Source: an uncultured Bacteroidales bacterium (GTDB taxonomy: Bacteria > Bacteroidota > Bacteroidia > Bacteroidales > UBA932). Taken from it: a stretch of 8,718 nt of DNA. The stretch is from positions 1 to 8,718 of the forward strand of contig CALEJC010000198.1 of NCBI GenBank assembly GCA_937898205.1, given 5' to 3'. The notes under the pieces were generated by a model. The model searched no databases and was not told the DNA's origin. It worked only from the letters and a program-made list of their open reading frames with translations. This document shows positions 1-7,115 of this stretch, one piece after another; the stretch's first letter is position 1; each line of letters starts with the position of its first letter. The position numbers and the translations under genes were made by a program.

Positions 1-251
1 ACAGAAAGTCATTTATTAACGCAGTTGACTTGGTTTCAGTTGCCAGTGTTGATAAAACAAAATCAGTTCAGTTGACGTTCAGTATGAATAAATTGGTTAT
101 CAATGCGTCCAGCCCAGATGCAGGAACTGCAACCCAGGAATTAGATATTGAATATAATGGTGATGCATCATTTACTGTTGTATTTAAAGCAGCAATCTGC
201 TCTGCTTCTGTAGGATTGGGTTCAACTACATTACCCGTTTCAGTAGAGTAG
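1..251 (+). CDS. 3' fragment of a protein resembling DNA polymerase III sliding clamp (DnaN) domain III, atypical C-terminus
   Basis: The frame is open from the left edge (first full codon at 3) to a TAG at 249-251, giving about 82 visible residues; the true start lies outside. By eye, about 65 residues align without gaps to domain III of bacterial beta clamps: a helix like FINAVDLVSVAS, then KTKSVQLTF, then KLVINASSPDAGTA and QELDIEYNG. These match the clamp pattern 'NEKxRGVRL...KLxIxAxxPExxEAxExLDVxYxG'. The match stops after DIEYNGDASFTVVFK. In known clamps about 45 residues follow, including the C-terminal peptide-binding strand; here only about 20 unrelated residues remain. The other two frames downstream of 190 hit stops quickly and do not restore a clamp. 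Base composition is AT-rich compared with the genes from araB onward. It could be a truncated clamp paralogue, a mobile-element clamp, a decayed gene, or an unrelated beta-rich protein. The resemblance is my reading, not a search result. Confidence 0.4.
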   Translation, partial: RKSFINAVDLVSVASVDKTKSVQLTFSMNKLVINASSPDAGTATQELDIEYNGDASFTVVFKAAICSASVGLGSTTLPVSVE

Positions 252-280
252 TATATTATATAGTATAACGAGATAAAGGG

Positions 281-315
281 AGCTGTTGTGGGCTAAGGCT
301 CGCAACAGTTTTTTT
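281..315 (+). terminator. Rho-independent terminator after the clamp-like gene
   Basis: An 11-bp stem runs from 283-293 (CTGTTGTGGGC) to 298-308 (GCTCGCAACAG) with a TAAG loop and two G-T wobble pairs. Seven T residues follow at 309-315. It lies 30 nt after the stop codon at 249-251, so it should end that transcript and insulate the gene starting at 397. Confidence 0.85.
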
Positions 316-396
316 GTAGGTGTGTTTTTAGAACTTATTGAACTTAATATATATATCTTAGTTGGTCGTAAGTGACTGACTAATGTGATTTGTAGT

Positions 397-1143
397 ATGT
401 TTTATATATTGTCGAGGTTTTTAGCATGTACGGCAAGTCCTGTGCTGTATATCGTTGCACTGCTCGTTGTTGCGGTGTGGGTGAGACGTGCTTTCGTTAA
501 GCGTCTTTGTTTTTGGAGTGCTGTGTTCTTACTTCTTATCTTTACTAATACTTATCTCTATAATATAGCTGAAAAAGCTTGGGTGAGTGATTATATCTTC
601 GAAGTAGATACTACGAAGCGTTATGATTATGCTATTCTGCCTGGTGGTTTTACTGCTATGGATAAAGAGCGCGAGAGAGTAGAGTATGGCGAAGCAGGTG
701 ATAGAATGGTCGATTGTGCTGTACTATATAATATAGGTATAGTAGATAAGATAATCATCAGTGGTGATGGTGTGACATGTGAGACGGGCAAGCCTGAACG
801 TTTTATGCGACATGTAGGTGAAGCCTATGGTATAGATAGTACAGATGTCATCATTGAACGTGAAGCTAAAAACACTATGGAGAACTTCACAAAGACTATT
901 TCCCTCATGGGTGATAGCTTGGAAGGGAAGAGAATCCTCGTCATCAATTCGGGAGTCTACATGCGTCGTACTGTACTATGTTGTGATATGGTAAGTCTGG
1001 AGTGTGACTACTATACGGTAGACTTTGTATCTCAATATCCGATTACTTGGGAGACATTCGTTCCAAACTTCAATATATTAGACAAATGGATGAAGCTGAT
1101 ACATGAGTGGATAGGCTGTGTAGCGTACAGTGTGAACTATTGA
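397..1143 (+). CDS. DUF218 / SanA-ElyC-YdcF family membrane-anchored protein
   Basis: This is a 248-residue protein from ATG 397; a GTG at 385 would add four residues and is less likely. No Shine-Dalgarno sequence is visible. The N-terminus has two hydrophobic segments (about residues 11-29 and 38-54), placing the rest outside the membrane or in a tight-loop topology. The following domain has the DUF218 landmarks: DYAILPGG (about 77-84; the usual loop is V-L-G-G), DRMVDCAVLYNIG (about 102), KIIISGDG (about 118-125), the acidic/amide motif E-x5-NTMEN (about 154-163), and a C-terminal HEWIGCVAY typical of the family. Relatives such as E. coli SanA and ElyC affect envelope integrity and peptidoglycan or lipid-carrier metabolism; the exact reaction is not established and I do not assign one. 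It is monocistronic here: a terminator lies before it and a promoter region after it. Composition is AT-rich like the fragment to its left. Confidence 0.8.
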   Translation: MFYILSRFLACTASPVLYIVALLVVAVWVRRAFVKRLCFWSAVFLLLIFTNTYLYNIAEKAWVSDYIFEVDTTKRYDYAILPGGFTAMDKERERVEYGEAGDRMVDCAVLYNIGIVDKIIISGDGVTCETGKPERFMRHVGEAYGIDSTDVIIEREAKNTMENFTKTISLMGDSLEGKRILVINSGVYMRRTVLCCDMVSLECDYYTVDFVSQYPITWETFVPNFNILDKWMKLIHEWIGCVAYSVNY

Positions 1144-1173
1144 GATAGTTACTATTGTCCTCTTAATATATAG

Positions 1174-1214
1174 CGATTATCCACTAATGGTTATCGATAT
1201 TTAAGTTATATTTG
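1174..1214 (+). promoter_or_regulatory. Bacteroidota-type promoter of araA with an imperfect upstream dyad
   Basis: TATATTTG at 1207-1214 matches the Bacteroidota -7 element TAnnTTTG exactly. It is followed by an A-rich leader of about 45 nt to the ATG at 1267. No good -33 TTTG is seen; the region where it should lie reads TAATGG. An imperfect inverted repeat, CGATTATCC (1174-1182) and GGTTATCG (1189-1196), flanks a 6-nt spacer just upstream of the -7 box and overlaps the -33 region. It is a possible operator for a sugar-responsive regulator. The -7 call is fairly good; the operator is speculative. Confidence 0.6.
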
Positions 1215-1266
1215 CAAACGTAAACAAGAAATATAATAAGTAACACAAAACAATAAAATAGAAAAC

Positions 1267-2805
1267 ATGAACGCATTTGACAATTATGAAATTTGGTGGG
1301 TGACAGGTGCACAGTTGCTCTACGGTGGAGATGCTGTCGTTGCTGTTGACGGACATTCAAAGGAGATGGTTGATGGACTCAACGCTTCAGGTAATATCCC
1401 TGTGAAAGTTGTTTACAAGGGTACAGCCAATTCGAGCAAGGAAGTTGAGGCAGTTATGAAGGCAGCAAACAACGATGAGAAGTGTATCGGTATCATCACA
1501 TGGATGCACACGTTCTCACCAGCTAAGATGTGGATCAAGGGTCTTCAGAACCTCAAGAAGCCTATGCTTCATTTCCATACACAATATAATGCAGAGATAC
1601 CATGGGACACTATGGACATGGACTTCATGAACCTCAATCAGTCAGCACATGGTGACCGTGAGTTCGGACATATCTGCACACGTATGCGTGTACGTCGTAA
1701 AGTTGTTGTAGGACACTGGAGCGATGCTGAAGCACAGCGTAAGATAGCTGTTTGGGCACGTGTAGCAGCAGCTTGGGCTGACTCTCAGGATATGCTTATC
1801 ATACGTATCGGTGATCAGATGAACAACGTAGCTGTAACAGATGGTGATAAGGTAGAAGCAGAACAGCGTTTGGCTTACCATGTTGACTATTGTCCGATGA
1901 GTGAAGTGATGACATACTTCAATGATGTTAAGGACGCAGATGTTGACGCCCTCGTTGAGGTATATAAGAACGAATACACTATAGCAGCAGCAGACTTAGA
2001 CACTGCATCTGTCAACTATAAGAAGATATGGAACTCAGCAAAGGCAGAGCTCACACTTCGTGCACTCTTGAAAGCTAAGGGCGCAAAAGGTTTCACTACT
2101 AACTTTGACGACCTCGGTGATGTCAATGTAGAGGAGACAGGCAAGGGCTTTGACCAGATACCTGGTTTAGCATCACAGCGTCTCATGGCTGAGGGTTATG
2201 GCTTTGGTGCTGAGGGTGACTGGAAGACCGCCGCGCTCTATCGCACAGTCTGGTACATGACCCAGGGCCTTCCACAGGGATGCTCGTTCCTTGAGGATTA
2301 TACTCTCAACTTTGACGGTGAGAAGTCTGCAATCCTTCAGTCTCACATGTTGGAGATCTGTCCGATGATTGCAGAGGATAAACCAAAACTCGAGGTTCAT
2401 CATCTTGGCATCGGCGTGAGGAAGACTCCTACAGCCCGTCTTGTCTTTACTAGCAAGCAGGGAAGTGGTATCGCTGCTACCATCGTTGATATGGGTGGCC
2501 GTTTCCGTCTGATCGCTGCTGATGTTGAGTGTATCAAGAGCAAGCCGCTTCCTAAGCTCCCTGTAGCATCGGCGCTCTGGATCCCTCAACCAAACTTTGA
2601 GGTTGGTGCTGCCGCATGGCTCATCGCAGGTGGTACACATCATTCGGCATTCTCATATGACATCACTCCTGAATACTGGGAGGACTATGCGGAGATCGCA
2701 GATATCGAAATGCTCCATATCAGCAAGGATACTACCCTCGAGAGCTTCAAGCGTGATGTGCGCATCAATGAGATTTACTACCTCCTCAATAAAGCCCTCA
2801 AGTAA
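1267..2805 (+). CDS. araA: L-arabinose isomerase
   Basis: This enzyme interconverts L-arabinose and L-ribulose in the cytoplasm (Mn2+-dependent), the first step of arabinose catabolism. The 512-residue length fits the family (about 500). The N-terminus EIWWVTGAQLLYG and the segment WMHTFSPAKMWIKGL (about 79-93) are diagnostic. The four metal/catalytic positions known from the E. coli enzyme (E306, E333, H350, H450) are present by alignment: E316 in AEGDWK, E343 in SFLEDYT, H360 in QSHMLE, and H458 or H459 in GGTHHS. The E316-E343 and E343-H360 spacings equal those of E. coli. The start ATG follows an A-rich leader, and the stop TAA (2803-2805) overlaps the next ATG by one base. Codon use changes sharply inside the gene near 2160-2230: six ATA isoleucine codons and no ACC or CGC before, none and several after. 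The protein itself reads continuously and looks intact. Confidence 0.96.
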   Translation: MNAFDNYEIWWVTGAQLLYGGDAVVAVDGHSKEMVDGLNASGNIPVKVVYKGTANSSKEVEAVMKAANNDEKCIGIITWMHTFSPAKMWIKGLQNLKKPMLHFHTQYNAEIPWDTMDMDFMNLNQSAHGDREFGHICTRMRVRRKVVVGHWSDAEAQRKIAVWARVAAAWADSQDMLIIRIGDQMNNVAVTDGDKVEAEQRLAYHVDYCPMSEVMTYFNDVKDADVDALVEVYKNEYTIAAADLDTASVNYKKIWNSAKAELTLRALLKAKGAKGFTTNFDDLGDVNVEETGKGFDQIPGLASQRLMAEGYGFGAEGDWKTAALYRTVWYMTQGLPQGCSFLEDYTLNFDGEKSAILQSHMLEICPMIAEDKPKLEVHHLGIGVRKTPTARLVFTSKQGSGIAATIVDMGGRFRLIAADVECIKSKPLPKLPVASALWIPQPNFEVGAAAWLIAGGTHHSAFSYDITPEYWEDYAEIADIEMLHISKDTTLESFKRDVRINEIYYLLNKALK

Positions 2806-4403
2806 TGTCAACTTGCGCTAAATCAGTAATACAGTCGGGTAAAGCCATCCTCGGTATCGAGCTTGGCTCTACTCGCATCAAGGCTGTCCTTGTCGACAGC
2901 GACAACAAGCCCATCGCACAAGGCAGTCACGACTGGGAAAATCAGCTTGTAGACGGCTTGTGGACATATAGTATCGATGCCATCTGGTCAGGTCTTCAGG
3001 ACTGTTATGCTGACCTCCGTGCCGATGTCAAGAAGCAATATGATGTGGAGATCACTCAGCTTGCTGCCATCGGTGTGAGTGCGATGATGCACGGCTATAT
3101 GGCGTTTGATAAGAACCAGCAGATACTTGTGCCGTTCAGGACTTGGCGCAATACCAACACAGGTCCTGCAGCAGCAGAACTTTCTGAACTCTTTGTATAT
3201 AATATTCCGCTTCGCTGGAGCATCTCTCATCTCTATCAGGCTATCCTCAATGGCGAGGAGCATGTGGCTGATATTGACTTCCTTACCACTCTCGCCGGCT
3301 ATATTCACTGGCAGCTGACAGGGCAGAGAGTCCTGGGCATCGGAGATGCGTCGGGCATGATCCCTGTGGATCCGCAGACAAAGGACTATTCGGCAGCGAT
3401 GGTTGATAAATTTGATGCTCTTGTGGCTCCAAAGGGTTTCCCTTGGAAACTTCGCGACATCCTTCCTAAGGCTATACTTGCCGGTGCGGATGCCGGCTGC
3501 CTGACCGCCGAAGGTGCATTGAAACTCGATCCTTCCGGCAATCTTCAGGCAGGTGTGCCTCTCTGTCCTCCTGAGGGAGATGCAGGCACAGGCATGGTTG
3601 CGACCAATGCCGTGAAGCAGCGCACAGGTAACGTTTCTGCAGGCACTTCTTCGTTCTCGATGATAGTGCTTGAAAAGGACCTCAGCAAGCCAAACGAGAT
3701 GATAGATATGGTGACAACACCTGATGGAAGTCTCGTTGCGATGGTACATTGTAATAATTGTACCTCAGATCTTAACGCATGGGTCGGACTATTTAAGGAA
3801 TATCAGGAGCTGCTCGGCGTGCCTGTGGATATGAGTGAAGTCTTTGGAAAGCTCTATAATCATGCCCTCACCGGAGATGCGGATTGTGGCGGACTTGTCT
3901 CTTATAACTACATCTCAGGCGAGCCTGTGACCGGTTTTGCTGAAGGAAGACCGCTCTTTGTGCGCAGTGCGACCGATAAGTTCAGTCTGGCCACCTTTAT
4001 GCGTGCTCCCCTCTACGGCTCTGTGGCAGTGCTCAAGGCAGGCAATGATGTGCTTTTCAATGAAGAGAATGTCAAGGTGGACAGGATTACAGCGCATGGA
4101 GGCCTCTTCAAGACCAAAGGCGTCGGCCAGAGAGTGCTTGCTGCCGCTTTGAATTCGCCAATCTCTGTAATGGAGACAGCAGGCGAAGGCGGAGCATGGG
4201 GTATCGCCCTTCTTGCCGGATATCTTGTCAATAATCAGGACAATCTTCCGCTTGATGAGTACCTTGACAAGAAAGTGTTTGCCGGCGATGCCGGTGTGGA
4301 GATCGTGCCTACAGCAGAAGATGTGGCAGGATTTAACGCCTACCTTGAAAACTACAAGGCTTGCCTTCCTGTTGAAGCTGCAGCCGTCAATAGTAAAAAA
4401 TAG
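2805..4403 (+). CDS. araB: FGGY-family carbohydrate kinase, probable L-ribulokinase
   Basis: This is a 532-residue FGGY kinase. The N-terminal domain opens with the phosphate-binding motif LGIELGSTRIKAVLVD (about 16-31), followed by VSAMMHGYMAF (about 91-101) and TWRNTNTG (113-120), which shape the sugar site. In the C-terminal ATPase half, EGDAGTGMVATNAV (257-270) carries D259, the likely catalytic base, then GNVSAGTSS (275-283); ITAHGGLFKTKGVGQ and ETAGEGGAWGIALLAGY form the adenosine-side motifs. It starts in TAATG overlap with araA, so translation is probably coupled. That position makes L-ribulose the likely substrate, with ATP giving L-ribulose-5-phosphate. The sequence is of the xylulokinase-like type common in Bacteroidota ara operons rather than a close match to E. 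coli AraB, so xylulokinase is the main alternative. Cytoplasmic. GC content is clearly higher than in the first part of araA. Confidence 0.85.
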   Translation: MSTCAKSVIQSGKAILGIELGSTRIKAVLVDSDNKPIAQGSHDWENQLVDGLWTYSIDAIWSGLQDCYADLRADVKKQYDVEITQLAAIGVSAMMHGYMAFDKNQQILVPFRTWRNTNTGPAAAELSELFVYNIPLRWSISHLYQAILNGEEHVADIDFLTTLAGYIHWQLTGQRVLGIGDASGMIPVDPQTKDYSAAMVDKFDALVAPKGFPWKLRDILPKAILAGADAGCLTAEGALKLDPSGNLQAGVPLCPPEGDAGTGMVATNAVKQRTGNVSAGTSSFSMIVLEKDLSKPNEMIDMVTTPDGSLVAMVHCNNCTSDLNAWVGLFKEYQELLGVPVDMSEVFGKLYNHALTGDADCGGLVSYNYISGEPVTGFAEGRPLFVRSATDKFSLATFMRAPLYGSVAVLKAGNDVLFNEENVKVDRITAHGGLFKTKGVGQRVLAAALNSPISVMETAGEGGAWGIALLAGYLVNNQDNLPLDEYLDKKVFAGDAGVEIVPTAEDVAGFNAYLENYKACLPVEAAAVNSKK

Positions 4404-4406
4404 TAG

Positions 4407-4808
4407 ATGAGTCTTATCTGGGATCCGCTACGACGTAAAGAAGTCACTGCCACACCTGAAGAGCAGGTGCGGCAGTGGTTTATATTGCAGCTGCAGGAAG
4501 TCTTCAAAGTCCCTGTCCATATGATGAAATCAGAGGTTGGGTTTAAGTTTGGAGACAAGCGGTATAGAGCGGATATCTTGGTGTATGACAGAGACTTGCG
4601 CCCTCTGGTTGTAGTTGAGTGCAAGAGACCTGATGTGTCTATAGATGCTGCAGTCATCGAGCAGTCGATGAGATATAATTCTGTGTTAGGCGTGCATTTT
4701 ATTATACTCACCAACGGAAATTTGACTTATCTTTACAAAATGAAAGACGGGACTTTTGTTCCTTGCGAGACTGTCCCTGACTATAATGAAATGCTATGTC
4801 GACCATAA
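4407..4808 (+). CDS. Small standalone HSDR_N (type I restriction enzyme R N-terminal) domain protein, PD-(D/E)XK fold
   Basis: This is a 133-residue protein made only of the nuclease-like domain found at the N-terminus of HsdR subunits. Landmarks: WDPLRRKEVTATPEEQVRQW with an early acidic residue (E19), YRADILVYD with D56, then LVVVECKRP with E71-x-K73, together forming the D...ExK signature. It ends with AVIEQSMRYN and HFIILTNGNLTYLY, also typical of HSDR_N domains. No helicase domain, HsdM or HsdS is nearby, so it is not a restriction system. Short proteins of this type are widespread in Bacteroidota and have no established role that I know. The ATG follows the araB stop by 3 nt, after two successive TAG stops. 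The 3' end overlaps the start of cca by 13 bp, suggesting translational coupling. Inference: a nucleic-acid nuclease or binding domain linked to RNA or DNA maintenance rather than to sugar use. Confidence 0.8.
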   Translation: MSLIWDPLRRKEVTATPEEQVRQWFILQLQEVFKVPVHMMKSEVGFKFGDKRYRADILVYDRDLRPLVVVECKRPDVSIDAAVIEQSMRYNSVLGVHFIILTNGNLTYLYKMKDGTFVPCETVPDYNEMLCRP

Positions 4809-6220
4809 CTTCACAATTTCTTGACAAACCCATCTTCAGCATCCTGTCTGAAATCGCTCATCAGAAAGGCGTCAGAGCTTTTGTGATAGGGGGATATGTC
4901 AGAGATTGCTTCCTTGGTCGGGCATGCAACGACATTGATGTGGTCGTGGAAGGCAGCGGGATAGATTTTGCGACAGCTGTGGGCGAGAGGCTTCGCAGAA
5001 AAGTGTCGGTATTTAAAAATTTCGGCACTGCGATGCTCCGTTACGGATCCGATGAAATCGAATTCGTGGGTGCTCGCAAAGAATCCTACAGGCGCGAGTC
5101 CCGCAAACCGATTGTGGAAAACGGTACCCTTGAAGATGATCAGCTGCGTCGCGACTTCACCATCAATGCGATGGCGTTTTCTCTTCAGAAGGAGGATTTC
5201 GGTGCGCTTGTCGACCCATTTGGCGGCATAAAGGATCTTGCTGCAGGGTTGATCCGCACACCTCTTGACCCGGATACGACCTATAGTGATGACCCGCTGC
5301 GAATGCTTCGTGCAGTGAGGTTTGCGACAAAGCTCTCGACAGACAGCTTGCGCTTCCGCATCGTGGATGAGTCGATCGAGTCTATGAACAGGATGGCAGA
5401 TCGCCTTAACATCCTTTCCAAGGAGCGCATCACCGATGAACTCAATAAGATGCTTGTAACTCAAAGACCTGCAATGGCTTTTGAGCTCATGGACAGATGT
5501 GGTCTGCTGCCATATATACTTCCGGAACTTTCTGCTCTCAAGGGAGTTGAGACTGTGGAGGGTAGAGGCCATAAGGATAATTTCCAGCACACACTGATGG
5601 TTCTGGAAAACATCAAGGAGTCTGACAGATTGCTTTGGCTACGCTGGGCAGCGCTGCTTCACGATATAGGCAAGGCTGCAAGCAAGCGCTTCGATCCTGC
5701 CATCGGCTGGACTTTCCATGGGCATGAGGTGATCGGAGCACGGATGGTGCCTAAGATCTTTAATCGTCTCAAACTTCCGGTGGATGAGGGCAAATATGTG
5801 ACTAAGCTTGTGCGTCTGCACCTTCGCCCGATTGCGCTTGTGGATAGCGAAGTGACCGACTCTGCTGTGCGAAGGCTGCTCTTTGACGCAGGCGACGATA
5901 TAGATGACCTTATGCAGCTCTGCAGCGCTGACATCACTTCCAAAAACGAAGCAAAAGTTGCTCGCCTGAAGGCCAATTTTGAGCTGGTAAAAACCAAGCT
6001 GGTAGAAGTGGAGGAGAAGGATGCCGTCCGCAATTTCAAAAATCCTATAACCGGCGAATATGTCATGGAAGTCTACGGCATCCCGCCATGCCGGGAGATC
6101 GGACTGCTCAAAGAGATGGTCAAGGAAGCGATTCTTGACGGAGAGATCGGTAATAATTTTGAAGAGGCAGACTTGTATATGCGCAGGCGTGCGCCAGAAC
6201 TCGGACTAAATGCCAAATGA
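4796..6220 (+). CDS. cca: CCA tRNA nucleotidyltransferase / poly(A) polymerase family protein with HD domain
   Basis: This is a 474-residue class II nucleotidyltransferase that adds or repairs the 3' CCA of tRNAs from CTP and ATP. The head domain has IGGYVRD (31-37), the catalytic pair in NDIDVV (D46, D48), RRDFTINAMA (118-127) and VDPFGGIKDL; the neck has SDDPLRMLRAVRFA (164-177) and DRLNILSKERITDEL (about 202-215). The C-terminal half is an HD phosphohydrolase domain: H265 in FQHTL, the HD pair H289-D290 in LLHDIGK, H308/H310 in FHGHE, and D378 in a SADI context. HD domains in such enzymes can have phosphatase or phosphodiesterase activity on cyclic phosphates. The start ATG lies inside the upstream gene (13-bp overlap) and the end overlaps the xer start by 11 bp. 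With one gene of this type here, the full CCA-adding role is more likely than poly(A) polymerase, but sequence reading alone cannot separate them. Confidence 0.93.
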   Translation: MSTITSQFLDKPIFSILSEIAHQKGVRAFVIGGYVRDCFLGRACNDIDVVVEGSGIDFATAVGERLRRKVSVFKNFGTAMLRYGSDEIEFVGARKESYRRESRKPIVENGTLEDDQLRRDFTINAMAFSLQKEDFGALVDPFGGIKDLAAGLIRTPLDPDTTYSDDPLRMLRAVRFATKLSTDSLRFRIVDESIESMNRMADRLNILSKERITDELNKMLVTQRPAMAFELMDRCGLLPYILPELSALKGVETVEGRGHKDNFQHTLMVLENIKESDRLLWLRWAALLHDIGKAASKRFDPAIGWTFHGHEVIGARMVPKIFNRLKLPVDEGKYVTKLVRLHLRPIALVDSEVTDSAVRRLLFDAGDDIDDLMQLCSADITSKNEAKVARLKANFELVKTKLVEVEEKDAVRNFKNPITGEYVMEVYGIPPCREIGLLKEMVKEAILDGEIGNNFEEADLYMRRRAPELGLNAK

Positions 6221-7115
6221 TTTCATCCAATATATCAGATCTGTAAGAAGATACTCAGAACGCACCTGCGAATCATATTCCAAGGTGCTTGAGAGCTTCT
6301 TGGGATATATCGGCCCGGACTCTCTACCTACAATCAATAATGTCAGAAGCTATGAGGTGCATTTGATGGATGAGTGTGGGATGAATCCCAAAAGTGTCTC
6401 TATGCACCTTAGCGTACTGAGCAGTTATTGTCGATATCTTGTCAAGCAGGGAAAGCTGAAATCCAACCCCGTGAGACTTGTAAAGCGACCTCGCACCCCA
6501 AAACAGCTGGCAAAGTTTTATAAAAATGAAGAAATAGAGCGCTATTTTCAGGATAACCAAGGAGTCCTTCAGTATGGATCCTATGAGAGAGCTCTTAATT
6601 ATATGATTATCAACGTGCTGTATTGCACCGGAGTGCGCCGTAGCGAGCTCATCTCCCTGAACAGACACTCTTTTGATGCTTCCCGCAAGGTTTTAAGGGT
6701 GCTTGGAAAAGGCGATAAAATGCGAGAAATTCCACTTTCATCTAGGTTGTGTGATGATTTTTTATTATATTTACAATCGTTAGGTTCTTTGAAATATGCT
6801 GATATTTCTGCAGAAGCTCCGCTCCTTCAGACTCCAAGAGGTAAAAGACTCTATCCGGTCTTTATCGACAGGGTTGTCAAGGAAGAGCTAGGTAGCTCAG
6901 GGATAAACGGCCAGCTCTCTCCCCATGTGCTCAGACACACCATCGCAAGCCAGCTGCTTGAAGAAGGTTCTGACATCAATTCGATAAAAGAGATGCTTGG
7001 TCACTCCTCTCTCGCAGCGACCCAGGTGTATACGCATAATTCAATTCAGCGCCTAAAAAGTGTATATATCAATGCCCATCCAAGGGCTAAAAATGGAGGT
7101 AATTATGGAGATTAA
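6210..7115 (+). CDS. Tyrosine recombinase, XerC/XerD family
   Basis: This is a 301-residue site-specific recombinase of standard Xer length. The N-terminal SAM-like core-binding domain (about 1-95) contains YIRSVRRYSERTCESY and the KSVSMHLSVLSSYCRYL helix. The catalytic domain has the full set by alignment to XerD: R143 (TGVRRSEL), K167 (VLGKGDK), H239-x-x-R242 (SPHVLRHT), H265 (MLGHSS) and nucleophile Y274 (QVYTH). It is therefore probably active. In the host it would act on dif sites for chromosome dimer resolution, but Bacteroidota carry several Xer-like genes, so XerC versus XerD is not decided. Its neighbour hpf is the usual partner of one Xer gene in Bacteroidota, which supports a housekeeping role over an integrase of a mobile element. 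The ATG at 6210 lies inside cca. A 70-nt AT-rich patch (6741-6810, 27% GC by hand count, four TTA codons) interrupts the otherwise balanced codon use. Confidence 0.9.
   Translation: MPNDFIQYIRSVRRYSERTCESYSKVLESFLGYIGPDSLPTINNVRSYEVHLMDECGMNPKSVSMHLSVLSSYCRYLVKQGKLKSNPVRLVKRPRTPKQLAKFYKNEEIERYFQDNQGVLQYGSYERALNYMIINVLYCTGVRRSELISLNRHSFDASRKVLRVLGKGDKMREIPLSSRLCDDFLLYLQSLGSLKYADISAEAPLLQTPRGKRLYPVFIDRVVKEELGSSGINGQLSPHVLRHTIASQLLEEGSDINSIKEMLGHSSLAATQVYTHNSIQRLKSVYINAHPRAKNGGNYGD
7095..7099 (+). promoter_or_regulatory. Shine-Dalgarno sequence of hpf
   Basis: GGAGG ends 5 nt before the ATG at 7105 and fixes this start over the upstream in-frame ATG at 7093. It lies within the final codons of the recombinase gene. 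Such a strong site is uncommon in this window and suggests hpf is initiated independently as well as by coupling. Confidence 0.7.

Noticed and set aside
252..396. Promoter for the DUF218 gene
   Set aside because: No TAnnTTTG match with a suitable position was found; TATATCTT near 350 and GTGATTTG near 386 are poor matches, so no promoter is annotated.
2173..2643. 156-codon minus-strand frame opposite the second half of araA
   Set aside because: Overlaps the active-site coding region of araA and resembles no protein I recognise; araA is intact on the plus strand.
2988..3749. 253-codon open frame on the minus strand opposite araB
   Set aside because: Shadow of araB, which has full FGGY motifs; the antisense translation has no recognisable motifs and is rich in Arg/His/Cys as antisense frames usually are.
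3746..3767. Inverted repeat GGTACA / TGTACC in araB
   Set aside because: Only a 6-bp stem with a 10-nt loop, no T tract, and it encodes the conserved-looking VHCNNCT segment of the kinase, so protein coding explains it.
4407..4808. Restriction-modification system
   Set aside because: Only the HSDR_N domain is present; no helicase motor, methyltransferase or specificity subunit is in the window.
4811..5590. 259-codon open frame on the minus strand opposite cca
   Set aside because: Shadow of cca, whose nucleotidyltransferase motifs are complete; no promoter or family signature for the antisense frame.
6210..7115. Integrase of a mobile element
   Set aside because: Standard Xer length, hpf neighbour, overlapping operon genes, and no tRNA attachment site or terminal repeats; a housekeeping Xer is the simpler reading.
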